In this document: positions 18,000 through 26,390 of the stretch, one piece after another | Layout: every line of letters starts with the position of its first letter | Numbering within the stretch: the first letter of the stretch is position 1 | DNA from: an uncultured Alphaproteobacteria bacterium | GTDB taxonomy: Bacteria; Pseudomonadota; Alphaproteobacteria; Rhodobacterales; Rhodobacteraceae | Assembly: GCA_902584635.1 (NCBI GenBank) | Contig: CACIAQ010000018.1 | Location: 1 to 34,891 of the forward strand | Direction of reading: 5' to 3' | DNA length: 34,891 nt | The notes under the pieces: model-generated | The model's input: only the letters and a program-made list of their open reading frames with translations | Database searches by the model: none | Told to the model about the DNA's origin: nothing | Program-made: the position numbers and the translations under genes

Positions 18000-19235
18000 A
18001 TGAAAACAGAGTTTCATAGAATAACTAGGCTACCTTCCTACGTTTTTGCGGAGGTCAATAAACTTAAAGCGGAATACCGTGATCAAGGTCATGATATAAT
18101 TGATTTTGGAATGGGGAACCCTGATATTAACACTGAGTCTTTTATCGTCGATAAGCTGATTGAAACTGTAAAAAAACCAAAAACTCATAGATACTCTGTC
18201 TCTAGGGGAATAAAAGGATTGAGGAAAGCACAAGCCGATTACTATGGTAGAAGGTTCTCTGTTAAGCTGGATCCAGAGAAGGAAATCATCGCAACTCTAG
18301 GGTCAAAGGAGGGGTTGGCTAATTTAGCTATGGCAATAACTGATCCTGGCGACGTTATTTTAGTTCCAAATCCATCATACCCAATTCACCCCTATGGTTT
18401 TATAATTGCTGGCGGCTCTCTGCGACATGTACCAACGTTATCAAATGGACAATTTGATGAGGATGAATATTTTAAAACCTTAACTCGTTCATTAAAACAC
18501 ATTTCACCCAAGCCAGTAGCTATAGTTATTTCCTTCCCGTCTAACCCAACAACAAAGACATGTACACTAAAATTTTATGAAGAATTAGTTAAAGTGGCAA
18601 AGCAAAACGAAGTTTGGATATTATCTGATCTCGCCTACGCTGAGATATATTTTGGCGATAATCCACCACCTTCAATTTTACAGGTACCAGGTGCTAAATC
18701 GGTTGCGGTTGAATTTACATCCATGTCAAAAACATTCAGCATGCCGGGTTGGAGAATGGGATTTGCTGTGGGAAACGAGATACTAATAGCAGCATTAGAG
18801 AAAATTAAATCCTACCTCGATTATGGAGCATTTACGCCGATCCAGGTCGCAGCAGCCAGCGCCCTAAGTTCGAATCCCAGTACAATAGAGAAAGTAAGAG
18901 GCATTTACAAAAAAAGAAGAGATACACTAGTTGATTCTATGAGTAAGGCCGGATGGAAAATCCCTTCACCAGAAGCAACAATGTTTGCATGGGCGCCAAT
19001 ACCAGAAAAATTTAAATCCTTAGGATCGTTGCAGTTTTCTAAATTACTTCTTAAAGAGGCTGATATTTCTGTTGCACCTGGTATAGGATTTGGAGAATAT
19101 GGTGAAAACTTTGTTAGAATCGGTCTTGTCGAAAATGAGCATAGAATTAGGCAGGCAGCTAGAAATGTAAAATCTGTCTTTACTGCAGCAGATAGAATAT
19201 TAAGCGAATATAGCTCTGGCGAAATAGATCATTAA
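18000..19235 (+). CDS. Class I/II aminotransferase, AlaC / LL-diaminopimelate aminotransferase-like
   Basis: This 411-residue fold-type I PLP aminotransferase has its PLP lysine at 244 in SMSKTFSMPGWRMGFAVG. The Asn/Pro segment is VISFPSNPTTKTC, and SDLAYAEIYFGD carries the Asp and Tyr that contact the cofactor. IDFGMGNPDINTE is the usual N-terminal substrate motif. The closest types are glutamate-pyruvate aminotransferase AlaC and LL-diaminopimelate aminotransferases, which cannot be told apart by eye. AGAG lies just before the ATG. Its TAA shares a base with the hom ATG (TAATG), so the two are probably co-translated; this order is common in alphaproteobacteria and suggests amino-acid synthesis around the aspartate family. 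Confidence 0.9.
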   Translation: MKTEFHRITRLPSYVFAEVNKLKAEYRDQGHDIIDFGMGNPDINTESFIVDKLIETVKKPKTHRYSVSRGIKGLRKAQADYYGRRFSVKLDPEKEIIATLGSKEGLANLAMAITDPGDVILVPNPSYPIHPYGFIIAGGSLRHVPTLSNGQFDEDEYFKTLTRSLKHISPKPVAIVISFPSNPTTKTCTLKFYEELVKVAKQNEVWILSDLAYAEIYFGDNPPPSILQVPGAKSVAVEFTSMSKTFSMPGWRMGFAVGNEILIAALEKIKSYLDYGAFTPIQVAAASALSSNPSTIEKVRGIYKKRRDTLVDSMSKAGWKIPSPEATMFAWAPIPEKFKSLGSLQFSKLLLKEADISVAPGIGFGEYGENFVRIGLVENEHRIRQAARNVKSVFTAADRILSEYSSGEIDH

Positions 19236-20524
19236 TGAATAAATCCAAATTAAATATTGCAATTATTGGGCTTGGGACGGTAGGTTCCGGCGTCATAAAA
19301 CTATTGAAGAGACAAAAGAGCAATATAAAAAATAGGACAGGTATAGAACTTGAATTGGTAGCAATAAGTGCGAAAAACAAGAGGAAGAAAAGAAGTGTTG
19401 ATGTAAGTCTATATAGGTGGATAGCCTCTCCGATAACTATAGCAAAAGATCCTGATGTGGATGTAATCGTTGAACTAATAGGAGATATGGATAATACGGC
19501 TAGAAAAGTGATTAAAGAGGCAATCAAAAATGGAAAACACGTAGTCACTGCTAATAAGTCCCTTCTTGCAAAAGAAGGATCTGTTTTTGAGGAGCTTGCC
19601 AGAAAAAAGAACGTCTTTTTACGATATGAGGCTGCAGTCGCAGGAGGAATACCTATTATAAAAGTGTTACAGGATTCGTTAATAGTAAACAAGATTTCCA
19701 AAATATATGGAGTTATTAATGGAACATGTAACTTCATACTTACCAAAATGGAAGCAGAGGGACGAGAATACACTGATGTATTTTCTGAGGCGAAACAACT
19801 TGGCTATGTCGAAAGTGATCCAAAGCTTGACATCGGGGGAATAGACTCAGCCCATAAACTAGCTATTCTCTCTTGTTTGGCGTTTGGAACCAGCCTAGAT
19901 TTAAAGGGGGTTAAAACCGAGGGAATAGACCATATCTCTATAGAAGACATAGAAGAAGCTCATCTTATTGGATATAAAATAAAGTTACTGGCAACTGCGG
20001 AATATCAAAAAAAATTGCTTAGACAGGAAGTCTCTCCCAAATTAATTAGAAAAGATAGCCCAATCGCACAAGTCAATGGAAGTACAAATATAATAGCAAT
20101 AGAGGGCGAAGAAATTGGTACTACTATTTTTTCTGGCCCAGGTGCTGGCATGGGGCCTACAGCATCTTCAGTAGTATCAGATCTGGTAGCTATTGCTTCT
20201 AGAAAAAGTAAATCTACTTTCTTAACTGGTGATAAACAAAATAGTGATAATCGAGACAAAAATTTCTTTAAAAAGAGTTCATTTTACCTAAGGTTTGTAC
20301 TGAAAGATAAGCCAGGAGTGATAGCTCGATTATCAGGAAAATTAGGGAGCTGTGGAATATCAATCAACCAAATGAAACAGAAACCTCTGCCAAAGAAAAA
20401 AGCAACATTAATAATAACCACGCATAAAACAGTTAAGGAAAACTTAGAAAAAGCTTTGAACGATATTAAGAGGTTAAAGATATGTGAACAAAGACCAGTT
20501 TCTATTGAAATTGAAGAAATTTAA
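19235..20524 (+). CDS. hom: Homoserine dehydrogenase
   Basis: The enzyme reduces aspartate semialdehyde to homoserine, the branch to threonine and methionine. The dinucleotide-binding motif IAIIGLGTVGSGVIKLL lies at the N terminus. VTANKSLLAK, YEAAVAGGIPIIKVLQ, GVINGTCNFIL and VESDPKLDIGGIDSAHK are the conserved catalytic segments. A C-terminal ACT domain begins around 345 (FYLRFVLKDKPGVIARLSGK), implying feedback control by an amino acid, most often threonine. At 429 residues it is the standard ACT-bearing monofunctional type. The start overlaps the aminotransferase stop by one base. Confidence 0.96.
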   Translation: MNKSKLNIAIIGLGTVGSGVIKLLKRQKSNIKNRTGIELELVAISAKNKRKKRSVDVSLYRWIASPITIAKDPDVDVIVELIGDMDNTARKVIKEAIKNGKHVVTANKSLLAKEGSVFEELARKKNVFLRYEAAVAGGIPIIKVLQDSLIVNKISKIYGVINGTCNFILTKMEAEGREYTDVFSEAKQLGYVESDPKLDIGGIDSAHKLAILSCLAFGTSLDLKGVKTEGIDHISIEDIEEAHLIGYKIKLLATAEYQKKLLRQEVSPKLIRKDSPIAQVNGSTNIIAIEGEEIGTTIFSGPGAGMGPTASSVVSDLVAIASRKSKSTFLTGDKQNSDNRDKNFFKKSSFYLRFVLKDKPGVIARLSGKLGSCGISINQMKQKPLPKKKATLIITTHKTVKENLEKALNDIKRLKICEQRPVSIEIEEI

Positions 20525-20733
20525 TGAGAAAGTTTTGGCTAGCGGAAAAAAACTTTATTATGATATGTAGGGCGTCTAAATACCATTATATATTTTATGG
20601 GATTAACATAACCCTCATCAGTATCATTAACAGTAAGTAATTTGGATAAGGCTTATTGCAGTAGAAATGTTTTTTAAAGCCTTAAAGGATGAGCCAACAA
20701 AAAAAATCATAAGTAAAAGTAAATGTATAATTA
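20525..20733. other. hom-recJ intergenic region with two inverted repeats
   Basis: The 209-base gap holds no recognisable protein gene. Two inverted repeats are visible. AAAGTTTT at 20529-20536 pairs with AAAACTTT at 20549-20556 across 12 bases, and may be a weak terminator or processing stem for hom, although no T run follows. Further on, AAGGCTT near 20649 can pair with AAGCCTT near 20677. TATAAT occurs at 20726-20731, but only 2 bases before the recJ ATG, too close for a normal promoter. In many alphaproteobacteria glpX lies between hom and recJ; it is absent here. Confidence 0.5.
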
Positions 20734-22467
20734 ATGAATTTTCTTGGAATATCAGAGTCCTATACTAATAAAAAATGGGTTGGACCAAGCAAGGATGATT
20801 TGCAACAAGCCTTACTTTATTCAAAACGTCTTTCTATTCCACAACTTAGTGCATACCAATTAATCAAAAATAACATTAAAGAAGGAGATTATTTGGACTA
20901 TATACACCCAAAAATAAAAAACTTGATACCCAATCCGAAAATATTCCTAGATATGGAAAAGGGTGCATTACGCTTACTAAGGGCCATAAAACAAAAAGAA
21001 AAAATCGCTATTTTTGCTGATTATGATGTAGATGGTACAGTCTCTGCTGCACTAATTTCTTTGTGGTTAAGTTATTTTTCTATAGAGCCAACGGTATACA
21101 TACCAAATAGAGAGTCAGAAGGATTTGGGCCCAATAGTGAAGCTATGAATAAACTTTCTCTCAAAAACTCTCTAATTATCTGTGTTGATTGTGGGACCGA
21201 CTCTGAGGCAGAGATAAGGGAAGCAACAAAAAGAGGAGCTGACGTTATTGTGATAGATCACCATAAGTCCGAAACCTTTTCAAAATCTGCTTTCGCAGTT
21301 ATTAACCCAAATAGATTTGATGAAAAAAATATATTTTCGTACCTTTGTGCTGCTGGAGTTGTTTTCATCTTTTTAGTTGAGCTGAACAGCATTATTCCTA
21401 AAAAAAATAGAGTAAAAATAAACTTACTGAGTTATCTAAATCTTGTAAGCATAGCTACTATTGCCGATGTAGTACCTTTAGTCGGGCTGAATAGAGCATT
21501 TGTCAAACAAGGTTTAAAAATATTCCAAAGTCGACTATGCCTTAAAATGTTTGGAACGCACTTCAAATTACTAGAGAACTTAAATGAAGAAACAATAGCA
21601 TTCCAAGTTGCACCAAGATTAAATGCTAGTGGAAGAATAGAATCCGCTTTTCTTACATATCAATTTCTTACAGCTACAGATCCATATAAAATTGAAGAGT
21701 GTATAAATAACATGGAGATAGCTAATAAAGAGCGCAAAGCACTAGAAACAATAATTCTTTCCAGTGCAGTAAAACAAATATCGAATGCTGAAAGTCAAAA
21801 ACCTTATACACTGGTAAAAGCTAAAGGTTGGCATAGGGGTGTAATTGGTATAATAGCCTCTCGACTAAAAGACATATATGGAGGTTTATGCATAGTGATT
21901 TCTATTGATGAAGATAGAGGTCATGGATCTATTAGATCAACAGAACAAATAGATCTTACGGAAATATTGCAAGAACTGAAATACCGCGATGTCCTTATTA
22001 GTGGTGGAGGACATAAGCAAGCTGCAGGCTTTTCCTTACATATAAACAAGATCAGTGAATTTGATAAGGTTGTTACAAACCATCTATCCAGCCTTACATC
22101 ATTAAAAAACACTAGTACTTTGCTGGAAATCGATGGGATGATAGATATAGAAGCCGTCAATACCGAATTAATCAATAATTTAAATCTGCTAGGACCTTTT
22201 GGGTCTAAAGTGCCACAACCAATAATAGTTATACCAAGTTGCCAACTTTTATTTGCAAAAGAAATGGGTGAGGGGCATCTGCTATGTAAATTAAAAAAAA
22301 AGGATGGTACCTTAGACGCAATTTGTTTTAATGCAAAAAAAAAGGGACTTGATATTCCTCTATCTAAACCAGACCAGATTATACACATAGCTGGTAATCT
22401 TGTGAAAAATGAGTGGCAAGGTATTACAAAACCACAAATGAGAATATTAGACATAGCTCAAATATAA
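20734..22467 (+). CDS. recJ: Single-stranded-DNA-specific exonuclease RecJ
   Basis: RecJ degrades single-stranded DNA 5' to 3' in recombinational, mismatch and base-excision repair. The DHH phosphoesterase motifs are present: IAIFADYDVDGTVSAALIS (motif I, near 91), CVDCGTDS, and VIVIDHHKSE (DHH). APRLNASGRIE and KAKGWHRGVIGIIASRLK follow. The DHHA1 domain holds the GGGHKQAAGFSL signature, and an OB-fold segment ends the protein. The N-terminal FLGISESYTNKKW matches the family, supporting the ATG at 20734, although no good Shine-Dalgarno is visible. The length of 577 residues is usual. The stop codon runs into a stretch of 15 adenines. Confidence 0.95.
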   Translation: MNFLGISESYTNKKWVGPSKDDLQQALLYSKRLSIPQLSAYQLIKNNIKEGDYLDYIHPKIKNLIPNPKIFLDMEKGALRLLRAIKQKEKIAIFADYDVDGTVSAALISLWLSYFSIEPTVYIPNRESEGFGPNSEAMNKLSLKNSLIICVDCGTDSEAEIREATKRGADVIVIDHHKSETFSKSAFAVINPNRFDEKNIFSYLCAAGVVFIFLVELNSIIPKKNRVKINLLSYLNLVSIATIADVVPLVGLNRAFVKQGLKIFQSRLCLKMFGTHFKLLENLNEETIAFQVAPRLNASGRIESAFLTYQFLTATDPYKIEECINNMEIANKERKALETIILSSAVKQISNAESQKPYTLVKAKGWHRGVIGIIASRLKDIYGGLCIVISIDEDRGHGSIRSTEQIDLTEILQELKYRDVLISGGGHKQAAGFSLHINKISEFDKVVTNHLSSLTSLKNTSTLLEIDGMIDIEAVNTELINNLNLLGPFGSKVPQPIIVIPSCQLLFAKEMGEGHLLCKLKKKDGTLDAICFNAKKKGLDIPLSKPDQIIHIAGNLVKNEWQGITKPQMRILDIAQI

Positions 22468-22484
22468 AAAAAAAAAAAAACAAC

Positions 22485-22512
22485 TTGAAGTAGCTTTTAT
22501 TTTTAGTAAAAG
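22485..22512 (+). promoter_or_regulatory. Possible promoter of tRNA-Glu
   Basis: TTGAAG at 22485-22490 and TAAAAG at 22507-22512, with 16 bases between, each match sigma-70 boxes at four of six positions. Transcription would start about six bases before the mature tRNA 5' end. In such AT-rich sequence a chance match is quite possible. Confidence 0.35.
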
Positions 22513-22524
22513 AGTAAAGAGGTT

Positions 22525-22599
22525 GCGCCCTTCGTCTATCGGTTAGGACGCCAGATTTTCATTCTGGAAAGAGGGGTTCGATTCCCCTAGGGCGTACCA
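22525..22599 (+). tRNA. tRNA-Glu (anticodon UUC)
   Basis: The 75-base cloverleaf includes an encoded CCA. The acceptor arm is GCGCCCT with AGGGCGT, closed by a G-U pair at the first position. The D arm lies in TCGTCTATCGGTTAGGACG. The anticodon stem CCAGA/TCTGG encloses the loop TTTTCAT, putting TTC at 34-36, which reads GAA and GAG. The T arm is GGGG-TTCGATT-CCCC, and the discriminator base is A. It stands alone between recJ and gap. Confidence 0.97.
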
Positions 22600-22612
22600 A
22601 TAAAATCGTTTT

Positions 22613-22640
22613 TAACTAATAAATTAGATTTTTCCTTTTT
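22613..22640 (+). terminator. Weak terminator candidate after tRNA-Glu
   Basis: CTAAT at 22616-22620 and ATTAG at 22623-22627 can form a short A/T-rich hairpin (four pairs with a four-base loop), followed by ATTTTTCCTTTTT. The T tract is good but the stem is weak, so the call is tentative. Confidence 0.3.
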
Positions 22641-22659
22641 AGGCATCATACAAACTCAG

Positions 22660-23661
22660 TTACTGAATACCTCCTAAATAGGTTGCGGTATCGAGCATTC
22701 GGTTTGAAAAACCCCACTCATTATCATACCAAGATAGAACTCGGATCATACCACTTGTCAAAACTTTTGTCTGAGATCCTGCAAATATTGAGGAGGCAGG
22801 ATGATGATTATAGTCTGACGAGACTAACGGTGCATCTTCATAAGCCAGGATGCCATTCAAATTAGAATAAGAAGCTTCTTGAATGACCTTGTTAATTTCT
22901 TCAACCGAATTCTCTTTAGTTAAAATACATTTTAGATCTACACACGAAACATTAGGAGTAGGAACTCGAATTGCAGATCCATCGAGCTTTCCTTTTAGTT
23001 CAGGTAGGACTAAAGAAACAGCTTGAGCTGCTCCTGTAGACGTTGGAATCATGTTCAGAGATGCTGCACGGGCTCTATAATAATCTTTATGTAGAGTGTC
23101 CAGGACAGGTTGATCTCCGGTATAGCTGTGTATCGTAGTCATATAACCAACTTCTATACCAAAATTTTCTTGTAAAACCTTTACCACGGGAGCTAAACAA
23201 TTTGTTGTACAAGATGCATTAGAAACGATCACATCAGTCGATATAAGCGATTTATGGTTGACGCCGAAAACAACCGTGCGATCTACGTTGCTTGCTGGGG
23301 CCGATATTAACACTTTCTTGGACCCGTTTTTTAAATGCAGGGAAGCATATTCTTTATTGGTGAAAATACCTGTACACTCAAGAGCGACATCCACCTCTGA
23401 CCACGGTAACTTTGCCGGATCTTTTTCTGAGGTAATTCCGATCTCTGCATTGTTGGCCTTTAGATAATTTTTGTGTAGCGAAAGTTCTAAAGGAAATCGA
23501 CCATGTACACTGTCATATTTAAGTAAATGTAAGTTCATCTCTGGAGAACCAAGATCGTTAATAGCCACCACCTCAATATCTTCTCTGTTATTCTCTATGG
23601 ACGCTCTTAAAATATTTCTTCCAATGCGTCCAAATCCATTAATTGCAACCTTAACTGACAT
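22660..23661 (-). CDS. gap: Glyceraldehyde-3-phosphate dehydrogenase, type I
   Basis: This 333-residue enzyme interconverts glyceraldehyde 3-phosphate and 1,3-bisphosphoglycerate in central carbon metabolism. The Rossmann motif is INGFGRIGRN. The catalytic Cys lies in SNASCTTNCLAP near residue 150, and the activating His is in MTTIHSYTGDQ. The cofactor loop reads VVAINDLGSPE, with Asp in the position that favours NAD, so a glycolytic, NAD-dependent role is likely. The ATG follows AGAGGTAG. It stands apart from the acyl-CoA synthetase by 111 bases and is probably transcribed from its own promoter. No pgk or tkt gene accompanies it here. Confidence 0.96.
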   Translation of the reverse strand: MSVKVAINGFGRIGRNILRASIENNREDIEVVAINDLGSPEMNLHLLKYDSVHGRFPLELSLHKNYLKANNAEIGITSEKDPAKLPWSEVDVALECTGIFTNKEYASLHLKNGSKKVLISAPASNVDRTVVFGVNHKSLISTDVIVSNASCTTNCLAPVVKVLQENFGIEVGYMTTIHSYTGDQPVLDTLHKDYYRARAASLNMIPTSTGAAQAVSLVLPELKGKLDGSAIRVPTPNVSCVDLKCILTKENSVEEINKVIQEASYSNLNGILAYEDAPLVSSDYNHHPASSIFAGSQTKVLTSGMIRVLSWYDNEWGFSNRMLDTATYLGGIQ

Positions 23662-23729
23662 TTTCTACCTCTTTTGTTTATGCTAACTCTGCGACTAACT
23701 ACTGTTTAATCAATTTAAAATAAATGGAA

Positions 23730-23752
23730 AGTGATTTAATGTATATATCACT
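23730..23752 (-). terminator. Hairpin in the gap upstream region, possible terminator of the acyl-CoA synthetase operon
   Basis: AGTGAT (23730-23735) and ATCACT (23747-23752) are perfect inverted arms with an 11-base loop. They lie 20-40 bases past the end of the minus-strand acyl-CoA synthetase. On that strand a short TTT then an AT-rich stretch follow. The loop is long and the T run short, so this could equally be an operator in front of gap. Confidence 0.3.
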
Positions 23753-23772
23753 GAAAGTATTCAGCTAGGTAA

Positions 23773-25386
23773 TTATTTCTTAGAAAAAAGCTTACGTAAT
23801 TCTGCCTTTTGAATTTTTCCTGTCGAAGTCTTAGGGAGTTCGCTAAAAATCACTTCCTTCGGAACTTTAAAATTTGCTAAATTTTCTTTACAAAACTTTA
23901 AAACCTCTTCTTTCGTTATAGAAACTCCCTCTTTCTTTTCAATAAAAGCACAAGGTGTTTCACCCCACTTTTCATCAGGCTTTGCTATTACGGCACAGGC
24001 AATTACACCTTCAATCTTAAAAATACAGTTCTCTATTTCAATTGAGGAGATATTCTCTCCACCAGAAATAATTATATCTTTAGCTCTATCCTTTAGTTGT
24101 ATATAACCATCTTCAAATATTACTCCCAAATCACCAGTTTTGAACCAACCATCTTGAAACGCTTTTATGGTAGCGTCTTCGTCTTTAAGATAACCTTTCA
24201 TCGTGATATTACCTCTGAGAAGAACCTCTCCTAATTCATTTCCATCATGCTGCACTTCTTTTCGTGTTTCTGAATTGACTACTTTTAGATCTTCTTGCAC
24301 TAAGTAAGAAACGCCTTGTCTGGACTTTAAATTAGCTTTCTCGGATGCACCCAAATTATCCCATTCACCCTTCCATTTGCATATTACCGCTGGTCCATAT
24401 ACTTCAGTTAATCCATAAACGTGTGTTACGTCAAACCCACATTTTTCAATTTTCTCTAATATTTTAGCTGGTGGAGGAGCGGCTGCAGTCATTAACTTTA
24501 CTCTTCCGTTAAGTTTCTTTACATGGGTTGAACCGGTATTAATAATAAGGCTTAAAACTGTAGGGGCGCCACACAAATACTCTACCCCATGACTAAATAT
24601 TTTATCATATATATTCTCTCCCGTTACTTTTCTCAAACAGATATTTGTTCCAGCTCTCATCGCTATAGTCCATGGGAAACACCACCCATTACAGTGAAAC
24701 ATTGGTAAGGTCCACAAATAGATAGGATGCATTTTCATGTCCCATTCTAAAGAGTTACCCATTGCATTTAGATAAGCACCCCTATGATGATAAACAACAC
24801 CTTTGGGATTTCCCGTTGTACCCGACGTATAATTGATACTTAAACTCTCCCATTCGTCTAATGGTTTATAATAATTGAAGTTTAAGTCATAACTTTCCAA
24901 AAATTGTTCATAATTCATATGGGGGTAAGATGTTTCAAGGGTAAGCGTTTGTTCATCTTTTATGATGATAATATCTGGTTTTTCGTTAGACAATTCAACT
25001 GCTTCTTTTCCTAATTGGAAGTACTCTGTATCGATGAACAGCAACTTTATATTTGAATGGTCAATTATATAAGCTATCGTTTTAGCATCTAATCTGTAAT
25101 TTATTGCGTTCAATATCATACCTGCCATGGGCACACCAAAGTGTGCTTCATATAATTCAGGAGTATTAGAAGCTATAAAACCTACAACGTTACCTTTAGT
25201 CAATTTTTGAGACAAAGAACTAGCAAGCTGTGTACATCTTAAAAAAGTTTGTTCCCAGGTGAAATATTTATTCTCATGAATAATACTATAACGATCTGGA
25301 AATACTTTTGCTGCCTTTTCTAAAAACACTATAGGTGTTAACGGTGCGTAGTTGGCCTGATTTTTTTTTAATTCATTCTGTTGCAT
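23773..25386 (-). CDS. Acyl-CoA synthetase of the AMP-forming family (second paralogue)
   Basis: This ANL-superfamily ligase activates a carboxylic acid to its CoA ester. The AMP loop is YTSGTTGNPKGVVYHHRG. MFHCNGWCFPWTIAMRAG is the acyl-pocket region, HVYGLTEVYGPAV the adenine-binding motif, and WFKTGDLGV and DRAKDIIISGGENIS follow. The C-terminal catalytic Lys is in TSTGKIQKAELRK. The MFHCNGW form recalls plant-like acyl-activating enzymes rather than the AlkK/DmdB type of the other ligase at 5426-7057. I chose the ATG at 25386 (537 residues), 4 bases after the recR stop. In-frame starts at 25413 and 25440 would overlap recR. The substrate is unknown; its place behind recR may be purely positional. 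Confidence 0.88.
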   Translation of the reverse strand: MQQNELKKNQANYAPLTPIVFLEKAAKVFPDRYSIIHENKYFTWEQTFLRCTQLASSLSQKLTKGNVVGFIASNTPELYEAHFGVPMAGMILNAINYRLDAKTIAYIIDHSNIKLLFIDTEYFQLGKEAVELSNEKPDIIIIKDEQTLTLETSYPHMNYEQFLESYDLNFNYYKPLDEWESLSINYTSGTTGNPKGVVYHHRGAYLNAMGNSLEWDMKMHPIYLWTLPMFHCNGWCFPWTIAMRAGTNICLRKVTGENIYDKIFSHGVEYLCGAPTVLSLIINTGSTHVKKLNGRVKLMTAAAPPPAKILEKIEKCGFDVTHVYGLTEVYGPAVICKWKGEWDNLGASEKANLKSRQGVSYLVQEDLKVVNSETRKEVQHDGNELGEVLLRGNITMKGYLKDEDATIKAFQDGWFKTGDLGVIFEDGYIQLKDRAKDIIISGGENISSIEIENCIFKIEGVIACAVIAKPDEKWGETPCAFIEKKEGVSITKEEVLKFCKENLANFKVPKEVIFSELPKTSTGKIQKAELRKLFSKK

Positions 25387-25390
25387 TTTT

Positions 25391-26008
25391 TTAGTCAAAT
25401 TTTCTTCTTGCATTAAAAGCTGCCACAATTGTGCTATCATCCAAATAGTCTAGTTCTCCTCCTACAGGCACACCTTGTGCGAGAGATGTTATTTTAATTG
25501 AATATTTGTCTAATTCCTGGAAAATATAATTAGCCGTAGTCTGCCCTGTTATAGTGGCACCCAGCGCAAGCACTATTTCTTTAACACTTCCTGAGGCTAC
25601 CCTCTGGCTTAATGTCGAAATTTTTAATTCTTCAGGGCCTATTCCCTCTATGGGAGAAAGAAGTCCTCCTAAAACGTGAAAAACTCCGTTGAAAGCCCCA
25701 GATCGATTCATAGCCCACAAGTCAGCAATATCCTCTACAACACACACCAGACCATCATCTCTAGATTTATCAGAACACACCTCACACATAGTACCCAGAG
25801 TAACATTGCCACAAATTTCACAATATTTTATTTTACTATTTAAATTTTCTAGGGAAAATATTAGCTGATCAAGTAATATTTCTCTCTTTTTTATTAAATG
25901 AAATACTAGCCTTTGTGCTGATCTAGGACCAAGACCTGGCATCTTTGAAAAGATTTTAATTATTGACTCTAAATCAGACTGACCATCCTTTGGGTTATTA
26001 TTTATCAT
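25391..26008 (-). CDS. recR: Recombination protein RecR
   Basis: RecR works with RecO and RecF to load RecA at single-strand gaps. The 205-residue form has the helix-hairpin-helix FSKMPGLGPRSAQRLVFHL and the zinc finger CEICGNVTLGTMCEVC. The Toprim domain includes VCVVEDIADLWAMN, and its C-terminal part reads ITSLAQGVPVGGELDYLDD. I start at ATG 26008, one base after the ybaB stop (TAAAATG). An earlier in-frame start at 26089 would overlap ybaB and add 27 residues out of keeping with the family. The dnaX-ybaB-recR order is one of the most conserved in bacteria. Confidence 0.95.
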   Translation of the reverse strand: MINNNPKDGQSDLESIIKIFSKMPGLGPRSAQRLVFHLIKKREILLDQLIFSLENLNSKIKYCEICGNVTLGTMCEVCSDKSRDDGLVCVVEDIADLWAMNRSGAFNGVFHVLGGLLSPIEGIGPEELKISTLSQRVASGSVKEIVLALGATITGQTTANYIFQELDKYSIKITSLAQGVPVGGELDYLDDSTIVAAFNARRKFD

Positions 26009-26009
26009 T

Positions 26010-26354
26010 TTAGAAAGGCAACTTAAATCCTTCAGGCAAACCAAACGCCTGGCCCATTTTTGCCATTTCCTTTTTTGAGGCCTCTTCACTTTTAGATTTG
26101 CAGTCCTTAATTGCCGCTAAAAGCAGATCCTCAATAACTTGCTTTTCAGAAGGGATTAAAATTGACTCATCTATTTCGATATTTTTAAAAGTTCCTTTAG
26201 CTGTACCAACAACCTTGACAAGCCCACCTCCTGCTTCTCCTAAAACCTCGACGTTATCTAGTTCGCTCTGGGCATCAAGCATTTTCTGTTGCATTTCCTG
26301 AGCCTGCTTCATTAACTTTGCCATGTCACCTAATTGGCCTAGTCCTTTAAACAT
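26010..26354 (-). CDS. ybaB: YbaB/EbfC nucleoid-associated protein
   Basis: This small DNA-binding protein has 114 residues and forms a tweezer-like dimer that coats the nucleoid. The helix MAKLMKQAQEMQQKMLDAQS, the GGGLVKVVGTAKGTFKNIEI strand pair, and the second helix VIEDLLLAAIKDCKSKSEEA are typical. The end QAFGLPEGFKLPF matches the Gly/Pro-rich tail of the family. It sits between dnaX and recR, 36 bases behind dnaX and 1 base before recR. Confidence 0.95.
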   Translation of the reverse strand: MFKGLGQLGDMAKLMKQAQEMQQKMLDAQSELDNVEVLGEAGGGLVKVVGTAKGTFKNIEIDESILIPSEKQVIEDLLLAAIKDCKSKSEEASKKEMAKMGQAFGLPEGFKLPF

Positions 26355-26390
26355 TGTATTCCTCTTTTTTATTATCGATCTTTTGACTAC

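Noticed and set aside
19180-19773. A 197-codon minus-strand open frame lying across hom
   Set aside because: It is antisense to a well-conserved homoserine dehydrogenase and its translation shows no recognisable family; long antisense frames are expected by chance.
20524-20640. A 38-codon frame beginning on the hom stop (TAATG)
   Set aside because: The peptide has no signal peptide, clear helix pattern or known motif, and the 5' part coincides with an inverted repeat; spacing alone is not enough.
20726-20731. Perfect TATAAT just before recJ
   Set aside because: It lies 2 bases from the start codon, too near to give even a leaderless transcript, and no -35 box is placed correctly.
21921-22454. 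A 177-codon minus-strand open frame inside recJ
   Set aside because: recJ motifs cover the same DNA, and the antisense product has no recognisable domain or sensible start context.
25387-25440. Longer N terminus for the second acyl-CoA synthetase
   Set aside because: It would overlap the recR coding end, and the added residues show no family similarity.
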